The position numbers and the translations under genes were made by a program. This document shows, in pieces, positions 16,705 to 25,601 of a stretch of 64,000 bases of DNA. The DNA comes from Clostridium formicaceticum. Its GTDB lineage: Bacteria; Bacillota; Clostridia; Peptostreptococcales; Natronincolaceae. How positions within the stretch are numbered: the stretch's first letter is position 1; each line of letters opens with the position of its first letter. The notes below the pieces were generated by a model that was not told the origin of the DNA, made no database searches, and saw only the letters and a list, made by a program, of their open reading frames with translations. Location of the stretch: NCBI RefSeq assembly GCF_001854185.1, contig NZ_CP017603.1, forward strand, positions 3,348,001-3,412,000, in the 5' to 3' direction.

Positions 16705-16749
16705 TTTAAAAATAAAGAAAGAGTAGGATACTCTTTCTTTATTTTTAAA
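16705..16749 (-). terminator. 21-bp hairpin between dehydratase and activase genes
   Basis: A perfect 21-bp stem (16705-16725 with 16729-16749) with a GGA-equivalent 3-base loop begins a few bases after the dehydratase stop codon. The distal arm ends in T-rich sequence on the minus strand. Partial read-through would set the dehydratase:activase ratio; it could also protect the 3' end of the dehydratase mRNA. Confidence 0.8.
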
Positions 16750-16752
16750 CTA

Positions 16753-19308
16753 TTAGAAACTGTGTTCTGTTCTTTCAATAATATCATCTTGAATTGACTT
16801 ATCTAAAGCTGTAAAGTGAGCACTATAACCAGCTACACGAACTACCAAGTTCTTATACTTGTCAGGATTTGCCTGGGCGTCTATAAGCATTTCGCGACTC
16901 ACAACATTAAACTGAGCATGTAAACCTTTTTGATCAAAGAAACTACGGACTACAGCGGATAGGTTTTCTAATCCTGTTTGCCCTTCTAAAGCAGAAGGAT
17001 GAAATTTTTGATTAAACAATGTACCATTGGAGGCAATATGATGATCTAATTTTGCCACTGAGTTCACTGCAGCTGTTGGCCCTGTTTGATCCCTTCCAGA
17101 AACAGGTGATACACCATCTGCCAATGGGGTGCCAGCTTTTCTTCCGTCAGGTGTTGCTCCAGTAGCGGCGCCCATAGGTACATTTGCAGAAACAGGATAA
17201 AGCCCTGGTTGAAATTGTCCTCCACGTGGATTTTTATACTTTTCAACCTCACGACAGTAAATCAAAGCCCCTTCACGTGCTAAGTCATCTACTTCATCGA
17301 TATCATTACCAAACTTTGGTGCTCCATTCATCAGCATTTGGCGTATATATTCTTTATCTTTTTTTGTACCTAGGTCAATGTTAATATTGCTATTAACATT
17401 TTTTAGATCATCTAAGGAAATTTTCTTTTCTTCCAGTAATATTTTTTTCAGAACCTCCATAACCGCCTGCCTAGTTATTTCATCTATATTACTTAACTTC
17501 TTTTCAATTACACGTTGTCCTTGATCTCCAAAATTTGTATCAAGAGCATCCTTTAATTCCTCTAGTGTAATTTTCTTTTCATCAAATACCAGCTTCTTAA
17601 TGGCTGCTAAAGAATCTCCCACATTTGCGACACCTACACCTTGAGGTCCTGTGAAGTTATAGTAAGCACCGCCCTCTTGTAGTGATTTGCCTTTACCAAT
17701 ACAGTCCTCCACCATAGAAGATAAAAATGGAAGTGGTGCTCGTTCTCCATGGGCTAAATCCACACTATTATTTGCATTGACTAAAAGCTTTACAAAATAT
17801 TCCATTTGATTTTTGAAGGCATCCATGAATGTATCAAAGGATGTGAAGGAAGTAAATTCACCGGTCTTAGGTCCTATTTGCTTCCCCTCAGCCACACCGT
17901 TGTTGATGGTTAATTCTAATACTTTTGCCATATTAAAGAAAGCAGCATCATGCCAACCCTCTGTTTTTCCACCTTTTTGTGGTTCAACACAGCCAATAAT
18001 ACCATAATCTCTAGCATCACTTAATGAAACCCCTCGAGCTACTAAAGAAGGTATAATCACCTCATCATTATAGTAAGCTGGCATACCTAAACCCAATCGG
18101 CTGATTTCAGCAGCTTTTAAAAGTAGTTGGTCAGGCGCTTTATTCCATACCCTTATAGATATGGAGGGCTGAGGTAGCTTCGTATGGGCAGTAGCTTCAA
18201 GACACATAAAAGTTAATTCATTGGTAGCATCTTTTCCTGTTGTATCTTGTCCGCCAACAATTAAATTTTGAAACATTGGGTAACCGCCGAAGGCCTTCGT
18301 AGATCCTTCATCACGGACTTTATTAACATCGTTAAACTTAACCCATAGGCAGTCAAGAAGTTCTTGCGCTTCTTCTTTTGTAATTTTATTACTAGCAATG
18401 TCTTTCTCATAATAAGGATACATATATTGATCAAAACGCATCGGTGAGATGGAGTGTCCATTAGACTCAATTTGAATAACAGCCTGTACAAACCAAAAGG
18501 ATTGTATTGCTTCATAAAATGTTCTTGCCGGATTTGCTGGTACCCATTCGCAGTTCTCTGCAATTTGTAATAGCTCTTCTCGTCTTTGTGGATTCAAGGA
18601 TTGGTTGGCTAATACTCTGGCCTCTTCTGCAAAACGCTTAGCAAAATCTATCACTGCTTTAGCTGTAATGGTTACTGCTGTTAAGAAGTGATTCTTCTTT
18701 ATAAAATCAGGATCTGCTTGGTCCGCCTTTGCTTTAGCCTCTTCTACTTCAGCAAGAATGCCATTGAACCCTTTCTTTAGCACCTTGTCGTAATCTACAG
18801 AAATATGTCCCACACCATTGAAATAATAATTCCCTACTGTAAAAACTCCTGCATTCATGGCTTCCTTGGTTTTATCAAACATATAGGATGTTGCCAGTTC
18901 ATTTACTGTTTTTCCATCCCAGTATTTAAAAGTTTCACGAAGGTTTTTCTTTACCTCTTCTGAAATAAGAAAGACATCACCTTTTCTTTTAGCTAAAGTT
19001 TCAAATTCCTCTAGCAGCCATTTGTTTGAAAACTCAGGGAAAATTTGAGTAGCTCTGGGCTTGGTTGTCAAATTTCCTACAATAAGTTCTTCATCACGAA
19101 TAACAACATTCATTTTGCTGAGTATTTTTTCTAAAGCCTTCGCCCTACGGATGTTTATTGGAGCTGCTTCTGTTTCTTTATAGGATTCAGTGATCAGCAT
19201 GGCTCTTTCATCTTCAATTTCAGGCGTTACTGATAATAATCCATTAATTAGTCTTTCAATACGTGAACTTGGTACTGAACTACTAAACTGTTTCCATGTT
19301 TCACCCAT
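16753..19308 (-). CDS. Glycyl radical diol dehydratase (B12-independent propanediol/glycerol type)
   Basis: The protein is 851 residues from the ATG at 19308. The catalytic Cys440-Val-Glu442 lies in DYGIIGCVEPQ, followed by KTEGWHDAAFFN, the diol/glycerol dehydratase signature. The radical Gly827 is in VRVAGYSAHF. It converts 1,2-propanediol to propionaldehyde (or glycerol to 3-hydroxypropionaldehyde). The length is nearer the ~850-residue propanediol enzymes than the ~790-residue glycerol enzymes, and the PduA/B/T-type shell agrees. An upstream in-frame ATG at 19353 is rejected: it lies in the -10 box and has no ribosome site, while GGGGAG precedes 19308. A choline lyase is unlikely because of the GWHD motif. 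Confidence 0.93.
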   Translation of the reverse strand: MGETWKQFSSSVPSSRIERLINGLLSVTPEIEDERAMLITESYKETEAAPINIRRAKALEKILSKMNVVIRDEELIVGNLTTKPRATQIFPEFSNKWLLEEFETLAKRKGDVFLISEEVKKNLRETFKYWDGKTVNELATSYMFDKTKEAMNAGVFTVGNYYFNGVGHISVDYDKVLKKGFNGILAEVEEAKAKADQADPDFIKKNHFLTAVTITAKAVIDFAKRFAEEARVLANQSLNPQRREELLQIAENCEWVPANPARTFYEAIQSFWFVQAVIQIESNGHSISPMRFDQYMYPYYEKDIASNKITKEEAQELLDCLWVKFNDVNKVRDEGSTKAFGGYPMFQNLIVGGQDTTGKDATNELTFMCLEATAHTKLPQPSISIRVWNKAPDQLLLKAAEISRLGLGMPAYYNDEVIIPSLVARGVSLSDARDYGIIGCVEPQKGGKTEGWHDAAFFNMAKVLELTINNGVAEGKQIGPKTGEFTSFTSFDTFMDAFKNQMEYFVKLLVNANNSVDLAHGERAPLPFLSSMVEDCIGKGKSLQEGGAYYNFTGPQGVGVANVGDSLAAIKKLVFDEKKITLEELKDALDTNFGDQGQRVIEKKLSNIDEITRQAVMEVLKKILLEEKKISLDDLKNVNSNINIDLGTKKDKEYIRQMLMNGAPKFGNDIDEVDDLAREGALIYCREVEKYKNPRGGQFQPGLYPVSANVPMGAATGATPDGRKAGTPLADGVSPVSGRDQTGPTAAVNSVAKLDHHIASNGTLFNQKFHPSALEGQTGLENLSAVVRSFFDQKGLHAQFNVVSREMLIDAQANPDKYKNLVVRVAGYSAHFTALDKSIQDDIIERTEHSF

Positions 19309-19352
19309 AAAAAAGTCTCCCCTCACGATAAAATGTTTTTTAGTCGATTTCA

Positions 19353-19452
19353 TTTATGAGTAAATTTTATTATCAAACATACTTTGTTTTTTTTACTATA
19401 TTGACTATTTCTTGTACTTTGTAGATGAAAACATATTGTATTATTTTGATTT
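19353..19452 (-). promoter_or_regulatory. Promoter and repeated activator element of the dehydratase operon
   Basis: The 59-bp block 19394-19452 is the second copy of the element upstream of the shell operon. Downstream, GTTT-ATAATA-AATTTA also matches, giving a -10 at 19353-19358 and a -35 around 19375-19380 at the same spacing as the other copy. Transcription would start near 19346, 38 bases before the ATG at 19308. From 19453 to 19654 I see only AT-rich sequence and the leader of the ABC gene. Confidence 0.75.
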
Positions 19453-19654
19453 ACTGATAAATCCTTATATTTTTTGTCTAAATATGCTTGAAAAAAGTCG
19501 CATCCCTAACTGATATTTCGCTTTTTTATATACTTCTTTTATAAATGGTGTTTTTCTATGGTTTCTGCCTTTTTCTCATAATACGCTATTCCCTACTAAA
19601 GTGAATAGATTTTTGATGTTAAAAAATACTATATACATAAAGGAGGTTCTTAAG

Positions 19655-20548
19655 ATGATCATTTTAGAAACCAGCAATTTAACAAAAAGATTTGGTAAGT
19701 TTACTGCTTTAGACGGGGTTGATATAAAGGTGAAAAAAGGAGAGGTTTATGGCTTTATAGGACCAAATGGTGCCGGAAAATCCACTACAATCCGTATATT
19801 ACTGGGTATTTTGAAAGCAAGTGCAGGTGAAGCCAAGATTTTTGGCAAAGATGTTTGGAAGGATTCTGTTGACGTTCACAAGCGAATTGCCTATGTACCT
19901 GGTGATGTGAATTTGTGGCCCAATCTTACTGGGGGTGAAGTGATCGATTTATTTGTAAAGCTACGGGGTGCTAATGATAAAAATCGTCGGGATGCGTTGA
20001 TTGAAAAATTTGATTTGGATCCGTCAAAAAAATGCAGAACCTATTCAAAGGGTAATCGACAAAAAGTTGCATTGGTTGCTGCCTTTTCGTCAGATGCAGA
20101 TTTTTATATTTTAGACGAACCCACGTCAGGACTTGATCCATTGATGGAAAAAATCTTTCAAGAATGCGTGATGAAGGTGAAGTTAGAAGGGAAAAGTGTC
20201 CTGCTTTCCAGTCATATTTTATCTGAAGTAGAACGATTATGTGATAAGATTGGCATCATTCGCCAAGGCAAAATGATTGAAACCGGCACTTTAAGTGAAT
20301 TACGTCATTTAACAAGAATAAGTCTACTTGTTGAAACAAAGCAAGCAATGCCATCTTTAAGTGAGTTAAAAGGTGTTCATGCTATGGAAAAAAAAGATCA
20401 AGCTCTTTCCTTCCAGGTAGATACTGAAGAATTAGGTAATGTTATTAAGTATATAGGTGAATTTGGGGTTGTGAAGTTAGAAAGTGCACCACCTACGTTG
20501 GAAGATTTGTTTATGCGCCACTATAATGCAGAAGGAGATGGATTGTAA
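19655..20548 (+). CDS. ABC transporter ATP-binding protein (ABC-2 exporter)
   Basis: A 297-residue ATPase: Walker A GPNGAGKSTT, signature YSKGNRQKVALVAAF (variant of LSGGQ), Walker B FYILDEPTSGLDP and the H-loop SSHILSEVE, then a ~70-residue C-terminal domain as in drug/antibiotic exporters. The ATG at 19655 is chosen because AAGGAGG lies eight bases upstream. Its stop codon overlaps the start of the permease gene by one base, so the two are translationally coupled. The substrate is unknown. Confidence 0.93.
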   Translation: MIILETSNLTKRFGKFTALDGVDIKVKKGEVYGFIGPNGAGKSTTIRILLGILKASAGEAKIFGKDVWKDSVDVHKRIAYVPGDVNLWPNLTGGEVIDLFVKLRGANDKNRRDALIEKFDLDPSKKCRTYSKGNRQKVALVAAFSSDADFYILDEPTSGLDPLMEKIFQECVMKVKLEGKSVLLSSHILSEVERLCDKIGIIRQGKMIETGTLSELRHLTRISLLVETKQAMPSLSELKGVHAMEKKDQALSFQVDTEELGNVIKYIGEFGVVKLESAPPTLEDLFMRHYNAEGDGL

Positions 20549-22152
20549 TGTCAAAACAATTCTATTATCATACTGGAAAACTTGTCGCCTTAATCCTGCG
20601 TCGTGATCGTATTCGTATTCCTATATGGTTCATCGCTCTATCGCTTTTTACCATTGCTCTTGCCTCCTCCTTTCCAGGCCTATACCCGACGGTGCAGGAA
20701 AGACAAGCTATTGCTGCAACAATGTTAAACCCTGCCATGATTGCAATGTTAGGTCCTGGATTCGGATTGGAGGATTACACCTTTGGGGCAATGATGGCAC
20801 ATCAAATGTTGCTTTTTACGGCTATAGCTGTGGCCATTATGAGCATTTTGCTTGTCACCCGGCACACTCGGGCAGATGAAGAGGGAGGACATATTGAAAT
20901 GATTCGTTCCCTCCCTGTTGGACGCTTATCTAATTTAAGTGCCACCATCTATGTTTTATTTGGAACAAATGTGCTTTTAGCTTTGGTAATAGGTTTTGGA
21001 TTATATGGGCTAGGGATTGAAGGTATGGATTTAGAAGGTTCTCTATTATATGGCGCTGCACTAGGTGCAACAGGCATTTTTTTTACAGCCATTACAGCAT
21101 TATTTGCGCAGCTTGCAGAAAATTCTAGAGGTACCATTGGATTTTCCTTTGGGATATTGGGTGTGACTTATCTTATTCGCGCAATCGGCGATGTTAGCAA
21201 TGAAACCCTTTCTTGGTTTTCGCCCCTTGGCTGGATTTTACGGGCTGAGGCGTATGTAAATAATTACTGGTGGCCTGTTTTACTGACAGTAGCTGTGGGA
21301 CTGGTAATCTTGATACTTGCCTTTTATTTAAATGCCGTCAGGGATTTAGGGGCAGGCCTTATACCAGCAAAGCCAGGCAGAAGAAATGCTTCAGTATTTT
21401 TACAAAGTCCCCTTGGCCTTGCACTGAGGCTTCAACGTACAGCAATGATTGCTTGGGGGATTGGCCTATTTATTTTAGGCATTTCTTACGGATCTGTACT
21501 AGGTGATTTAGAAGCCTTTTTTGCAGGCAATGAAATGATGAGGGAGCTATTAACCCCCATGGAGGGCTTTTCCTTAACAGAACAATATTTAACGATGCTT
21601 ATGACCGTTATTTCTATGATGTGTACGATTCCGGCACTTATAATGATTTTGAAGCTAAAAGGAGAGGAGATAAAGCATCGTACGGAATATTTGCTGGCAG
21701 CGCCGATATCCCGCAGGCGTCTTATGAGAAGCTATTTACTCATCTCTATTATTTTTGGTTTTTTTGTTTTGCTGTTTGCTGTAATAGGCCTATGGTCTGC
21801 TGGAACAGCAGTAATGGATGAACCTATTTCTTTTGATAGGATGTTTACTGCTGCAATGGTTTATTTACCAGCAATGTGGGTCATGATTGGCGTTGTAGTA
21901 TTTTTTATTGGCTTGTTACCACAAGTAACCAGCTTGGTTTGGTTCTATTTAGGTTATTCATTTTTTGTTGTGTATTTAGGAGGATTGCTTCAATTTTCCG
22001 ATTTACTGACGAAACTATCACCCTTCGGTCATGTTCCCAAAGTACCCATTGAAGATATAAATTTCACCCCGATTTTCATCATGACTGCTATAGCAGTCAT
22101 GTTAACGATGATTGGTTTTATAGGATATAAGCACCGGGATATAGAAGGATAA
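20548..22152 (+). CDS. ABC-2 type permease, antibiotic-exporter-like
   Basis: A 534-residue membrane protein with about twelve predicted helices in two halves of six, as in the TnrB3-like family of polyketide-antibiotic exporters. It forms one transporter with the ATPase encoded just upstream. It converges on the sensor kinase gene at 22164 with only 11 bases between them and no hairpin. Whether it exports a drug, lipid or peptide cannot be read from the sequence. Confidence 0.88.
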   Translation: MSKQFYYHTGKLVALILRRDRIRIPIWFIALSLFTIALASSFPGLYPTVQERQAIAATMLNPAMIAMLGPGFGLEDYTFGAMMAHQMLLFTAIAVAIMSILLVTRHTRADEEGGHIEMIRSLPVGRLSNLSATIYVLFGTNVLLALVIGFGLYGLGIEGMDLEGSLLYGAALGATGIFFTAITALFAQLAENSRGTIGFSFGILGVTYLIRAIGDVSNETLSWFSPLGWILRAEAYVNNYWWPVLLTVAVGLVILILAFYLNAVRDLGAGLIPAKPGRRNASVFLQSPLGLALRLQRTAMIAWGIGLFILGISYGSVLGDLEAFFAGNEMMRELLTPMEGFSLTEQYLTMLMTVISMMCTIPALIMILKLKGEEIKHRTEYLLAAPISRRRLMRSYLLISIIFGFFVLLFAVIGLWSAGTAVMDEPISFDRMFTAAMVYLPAMWVMIGVVVFFIGLLPQVTSLVWFYLGYSFFVVYLGGLLQFSDLLTKLSPFGHVPKVPIEDINFTPIFIMTAIAVMLTMIGFIGYKHRDIEG

Positions 22153-22163
22153 GCATGATAAAC

Positions 22164-23636
22164 CTATAAAACCGAATCCGCTGTTTCCTTCAAGTCTATT
22201 TGTACCCAAACTTTTGTTCCTTTATTTGGTTGGCTTTCTATGCCGTAGTCAAAAGCATGAGTTTCCAAAATGTTTTTGACTATGGACATACCAAGTCCCG
22301 TACCACTGTTACTATCTCTTTTTCTTGATTTTTCCGCCTTATAAAACCTGTCCCATATATAGGGCAAATCCTTTTTTAAGATTCCTTTACCATGATCAAT
22401 TACTTCTATCCTCACGTCATGATCTGCATTCAGTAGTCTAATTTGTATTTCACCATTTTCGTAGGAGTGGTTGATTGCATTGTTAATAATATTGTAAAAG
22501 ACTTGATACATTTTGTCTTTGTCTGCACAAATCATCTTTTTTTTATCTTCAGCTTCCAAGGTAATCTTAACATGTTTATTCTCTGCAAAAAAACTTAGGT
22601 TATCAATGATACAATCCAAAAGTTCGTTTAAAGAAAATTTTTCCCATACCAATGTCATATGTCCTGATTCCATCTTAGATAAATAAAGGATATCCTCAAT
22701 CATACCATTTAATCGATCGGACTCATCAATAATCACTTGAAGGTATTGTTCCCTGTCTTTTGCAGAAAAATTTTCCATATCCTTTACTAATTCAGCATAG
22801 GCCTTAATCAAACTAAGGGGGGTTTTTAGTTCATGGGATATATTTGCAATAAACTCTTTTCTAAGGGCATCTATTTTACTAAGCTGTGTTGCCATGTCGT
22901 TAATGGTTTCTCCTAAAGTTCCTATTTCATCATTGGACTGATGGTTTACCTTAACAGAAAAGTTTCCTTTTGCTATCTGTTTAGAGGCATCAATAATCTT
23001 CATAATGGGTTTTGTAAAAAACTTAGCAAAGGAGAAGGCTAATATTGTTCCTATTGCTAAGGAAAGAATAGAAATAACAGATAGTTGCTTTTTTAAAATA
23101 GTTATAGTCTCTTCTATTGGGTATAAAGGTGAAGAGATAATAATATTTCCTAATATTTCTTCTTTATTAAAGATAGGCATCCCCACTATAATAGATGCTT
23201 CAGGCCCCCTTGGACGCTTTTTATGGATAATAAAGGGACGACCCTCGTAAACATGTGACATAATAGTCTCATCTGCTAAAACTCCTGTAGAAAATCTTCT
23301 TTCATCTTTATTTGTTTCATGGTGATTTATCAGATATTTATCGGTATCAGGCACATCTAACAATACATTGCCTTCTTTATCGAGAATCAGCAGGAAGGCA
23401 TGCATAGAAGCACTAAATTTTTGAATTTCTTCTATGACTTTATTAGGTATCGTATCAGAATCCTTCGTCTCTATCATCATAGCGCCTAGCTTTTTTGCTT
23501 CATTCGTTAGTATATATTCTCTTTCACGAATATAAAATTGATTTAATAATCCTACTTGAAATAACCAAATAATTAATAAAATAATGAGCACCAAAACAGT
23601 GAAACAAAGCCACAGCTTGCCGAGTATAGTTTTCAT
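22164..23636 (-). CDS. Sensor histidine kinase of the MacAB-like operon
   Basis: A 490-residue kinase: membrane helix ~10-30, extracytoplasmic sensor ~31-180, second helix ~185-205, HAMP ~206-258, HisKA with FIANISHELKTPLSLIKAY, and an HATPase with NAINHS, DHGKGI and GTGLGMSIVKNIL motifs. The gene directly follows the response regulator gene (1-base gap) and closes the efflux operon, so it likely senses the compound that the MacAB-like pump exports. Confidence 0.92.
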   Translation of the reverse strand: MKTILGKLWLCFTVLVLIILLIIWLFQVGLLNQFYIREREYILTNEAKKLGAMMIETKDSDTIPNKVIEEIQKFSASMHAFLLILDKEGNVLLDVPDTDKYLINHHETNKDERRFSTGVLADETIMSHVYEGRPFIIHKKRPRGPEASIIVGMPIFNKEEILGNIIISSPLYPIEETITILKKQLSVISILSLAIGTILAFSFAKFFTKPIMKIIDASKQIAKGNFSVKVNHQSNDEIGTLGETINDMATQLSKIDALRKEFIANISHELKTPLSLIKAYAELVKDMENFSAKDREQYLQVIIDESDRLNGMIEDILYLSKMESGHMTLVWEKFSLNELLDCIIDNLSFFAENKHVKITLEAEDKKKMICADKDKMYQVFYNIINNAINHSYENGEIQIRLLNADHDVRIEVIDHGKGILKKDLPYIWDRFYKAEKSRKRDSNSGTGLGMSIVKNILETHAFDYGIESQPNKGTKVWVQIDLKETADSVL

Positions 23637-23637
23637 T

Positions 23638-24321
23638 TTAATCCCCTATCTTTAACTTATAGCCTGTACCCCAAACCGTCTGTATATATTTCTTATAATC
23701 ACCCATTTTTTCTCTAAGCTGTTTAATATGGGTATCTACGGTTCTAATATCTCCTGTAAAATCATAGCCCCATACTTGATTAAGAAGTTGTTCTCTAGAA
23801 TAAACAATTTGAGGGTTCTTTGCAAAAAAGTATAAAAGTTCATACTCTTTTGGTGTCAGGGAAAGCTCTTGATTCTCCAGTAGCACCTGTTTGTACATGC
23901 CTTGAATCTCTAAGGCCCCAAGGCTTATATTTTTTTTCAGTACTTTATTAAAATTTTGGTTTCTTCTTAGAACTGCTCTAATTCTTACCGCCATTTCCTT
24001 TAAGCTAAAGGGTTTTGTTAAATAATCATCTGCCCCTAGATCAAAACCAAAAATTTTATCATATTCTTCTCCCCTTGCTGTTAGCAGGATAACAGGTATC
24101 AAAGATTCTTCTCGTATTTTTCTACATACCGTCCAGCCATCAATTTCAGGCATCATAACGTCTAACAAGATTAAGTCAAATTGATCATTATTTATTTTAT
24201 CCAAGGCTTCTTTTCCATTGCTAGCCTCTTCTATGCGATAGCCTTCATTTGTTAAGTAAATTTTTATTACATTCCGCATTTTCTCTTCATCATCAACAAC
24301 AAGAATCCTCCCTGTATGCAT
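23638..24321 (-). CDS. OmpR-family response regulator
   Basis: A 227-residue protein. The receiver domain includes ILVVDDEEKMRN, phospho-Asp in DLILLDVMMPE and Lys in LTKPFS. The C-terminal winged helix includes LTPKEYELLYFFAKN and YDFTGDIRTVDTHIKQLREK. Partner of the kinase encoded immediately downstream, and probably the regulator of the adaptor/permease/ATPase genes upstream. Confidence 0.94.
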   Translation of the reverse strand: MHTGRILVVDDEEKMRNVIKIYLTNEGYRIEEASNGKEALDKINNDQFDLILLDVMMPEIDGWTVCRKIREESLIPVILLTARGEEYDKIFGFDLGADDYLTKPFSLKEMAVRIRAVLRRNQNFNKVLKKNISLGALEIQGMYKQVLLENQELSLTPKEYELLYFFAKNPQIVYSREQLLNQVWGYDFTGDIRTVDTHIKQLREKMGDYKKYIQTVWGTGYKLKIGD

Positions 24322-24361
24322 ACTATTACTCTCCTTAGAATAGATTATTTATTTAAATATA

Positions 24362-25042
24362 TCATAAAAAATTATGAATTTTACCATCTTTTACATGAAT
24401 AATTCTATGGGCTTTTTTAGCAATTTCTAAATCGTGGGTGATCAATACAATCGTATTGCCATCTTTGTTTAATTCCAAAAACAATTCCATGATTTCTCCA
24501 CCGGATTTAGAGTCAAGGGCTCCGGTAGGCTCATCTGCTAAAAGTATTTTAGGTTTTCCTACCAAAGCTCTTGCTATAGATACCCTCTGCTGTTGTCCCC
24601 CTGATAATTCCATTGGTTTATGATTCACTCTATCTCCTAATCCTACCTTTTTCAAGAGTTCACTTGCCTCTCTATAAGCATCTTTTTTATTCAAACCCCT
24701 TAAAAATAGTGGAAAAGCTACATTATGAATCGCTGTATACTTAGGCAAAAGATTAAATCTTTGAAAGATAAAACCTACCACCTTGTTTCTAACATGCGCA
24801 AGCTCATCTTCACTTTTTTTCATAATATTCTCTCCAGCTAAGGTAAATTCACCAGAACTGGCAATATCAATACAGCCAATAATATTCATCAAGGTTGATT
24901 TGCCAGATCCAGAGGGTCCCAGCACTGCTACAAACTCTCCTTCTTCTACCTCTAAGGACACTTGGTTCAGCACAGTTAATTTGTTTTTCCCCATTTTATA
25001 GAATTTTACAATATCCTTCATATCAATTAGTTTTTGCTTCAT
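24362..25042 (-). CDS. MacB-type ABC transporter ATP-binding protein
   Basis: A 226-residue ATPase of the LolD/MacB type: Walker A GPSGSGKST, Q-loop IFQRFNLLP, signature LSGGQQQRVSIARAL, Walker B ILLADEPTGALD. It lies four bases after the lipoprotein gene and works with the FtsX-type permease at 25602. Such pumps use ATP to drive extracytoplasmic efflux or lipoprotein-like traffic. Confidence 0.94.
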   Translation of the reverse strand: MKQKLIDMKDIVKFYKMGKNKLTVLNQVSLEVEEGEFVAVLGPSGSGKSTLMNIIGCIDIASSGEFTLAGENIMKKSEDELAHVRNKVVGFIFQRFNLLPKYTAIHNVAFPLFLRGLNKKDAYREASELLKKVGLGDRVNHKPMELSGGQQQRVSIARALVGKPKILLADEPTGALDSKSGGEIMELFLELNKDGNTIVLITHDLEIAKKAHRIIHVKDGKIHNFL

Positions 25043-25046
25043 GGTT

Positions 25047-25583
25047 CTACCTTCCTTGTATTATTCTAACTTGAATGATTCTTTCTTCATCATCTTTATC
25101 AAACCAAATCTGTAGCAGGGTACCTTCGTAGATATCACCGATATCCAGCTGTTTAGAAGTATTTTGACCAAAGCTAGTGATAGGTACCCCTACTGGAATC
25201 AGCAAGGTTGTTGTTTCACCAGTATATTTGATTTCTCTATTACCGCCAGGTCTCTGACCCCCTGGCATGGGTCCCATTCCTCCCCCAACAGCTACTTCAT
25301 TAATGGGTCTTTGGTCTCCATTGTTTTGTTGTTCAGTCCTGATTTCAGGAATTTCTGCAAGTTCTAATAAAACTTCATTGCCAACAATGCTTTTTACTTT
25401 TCCATACAAATCAGGAGGGTTTTGTTCAGCATTAGGACTCCGCCCTTGGCTGTTTAGGTCTTCACTACGCTGTACTTGATCTGTTGTTTGTATAGCATTT
25501 GTTATTTCTTCATTTTTTTGACATCCTGCAAATAATAAAGAAAGTACTACAATACCTATTACAATTTTAAATGTTTTTTTCAT
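25047..25583 (-). CDS. Lipoprotein of the MacAB-like operon
   Basis: The protein is 178 residues from the ATG at 25583. A signal peptide ends in the lipobox LLFAGC, so the mature protein is membrane-anchored through its Cys. The mature part has a Gln/Asn-rich linker, a Gly/Pro/Met-rich stretch (VAVGGGMGPMPGGQRPGG) and a beta-rich end. I do not recognise the family. It lies between permease and ATPase genes, so it is likely an accessory of the pump. A TTG at 25595 overlaps the ribosome site AGGAG and is less likely. Confidence 0.75.
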   Translation of the reverse strand: MKKTFKIVIGIVVLSLLFAGCQKNEEITNAIQTTDQVQRSEDLNSQGRSPNAEQNPPDLYGKVKSIVGNEVLLELAEIPEIRTEQQNNGDQRPINEVAVGGGMGPMPGGQRPGGNREIKYTGETTTLLIPVGVPITSFGQNTSKQLDIGDIYEGTLLQIWFDKDDEERIIQVRIIQGR

Positions 25584-25601
25584 TTTATTTAGCAACTCCT
25601 T

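Noticed and set aside
16753-19308. Choline trimethylamine-lyase (CutC) identity of the glycyl radical enzyme
   Set aside because: The GCVEP loop is shared, but the following KTEGWHDAAFF signature and the PduA/B/S/T-type neighbours fit a diol dehydratase; the flavoprotein, PduL and PocR kinase also fit the propanediol type.
19309-19353. ATG at 19353 as start of the dehydratase
   Set aside because: It lies in the -10 box of the conserved promoter and has no ribosome site; GGGGAG precedes the ATG at 19308.
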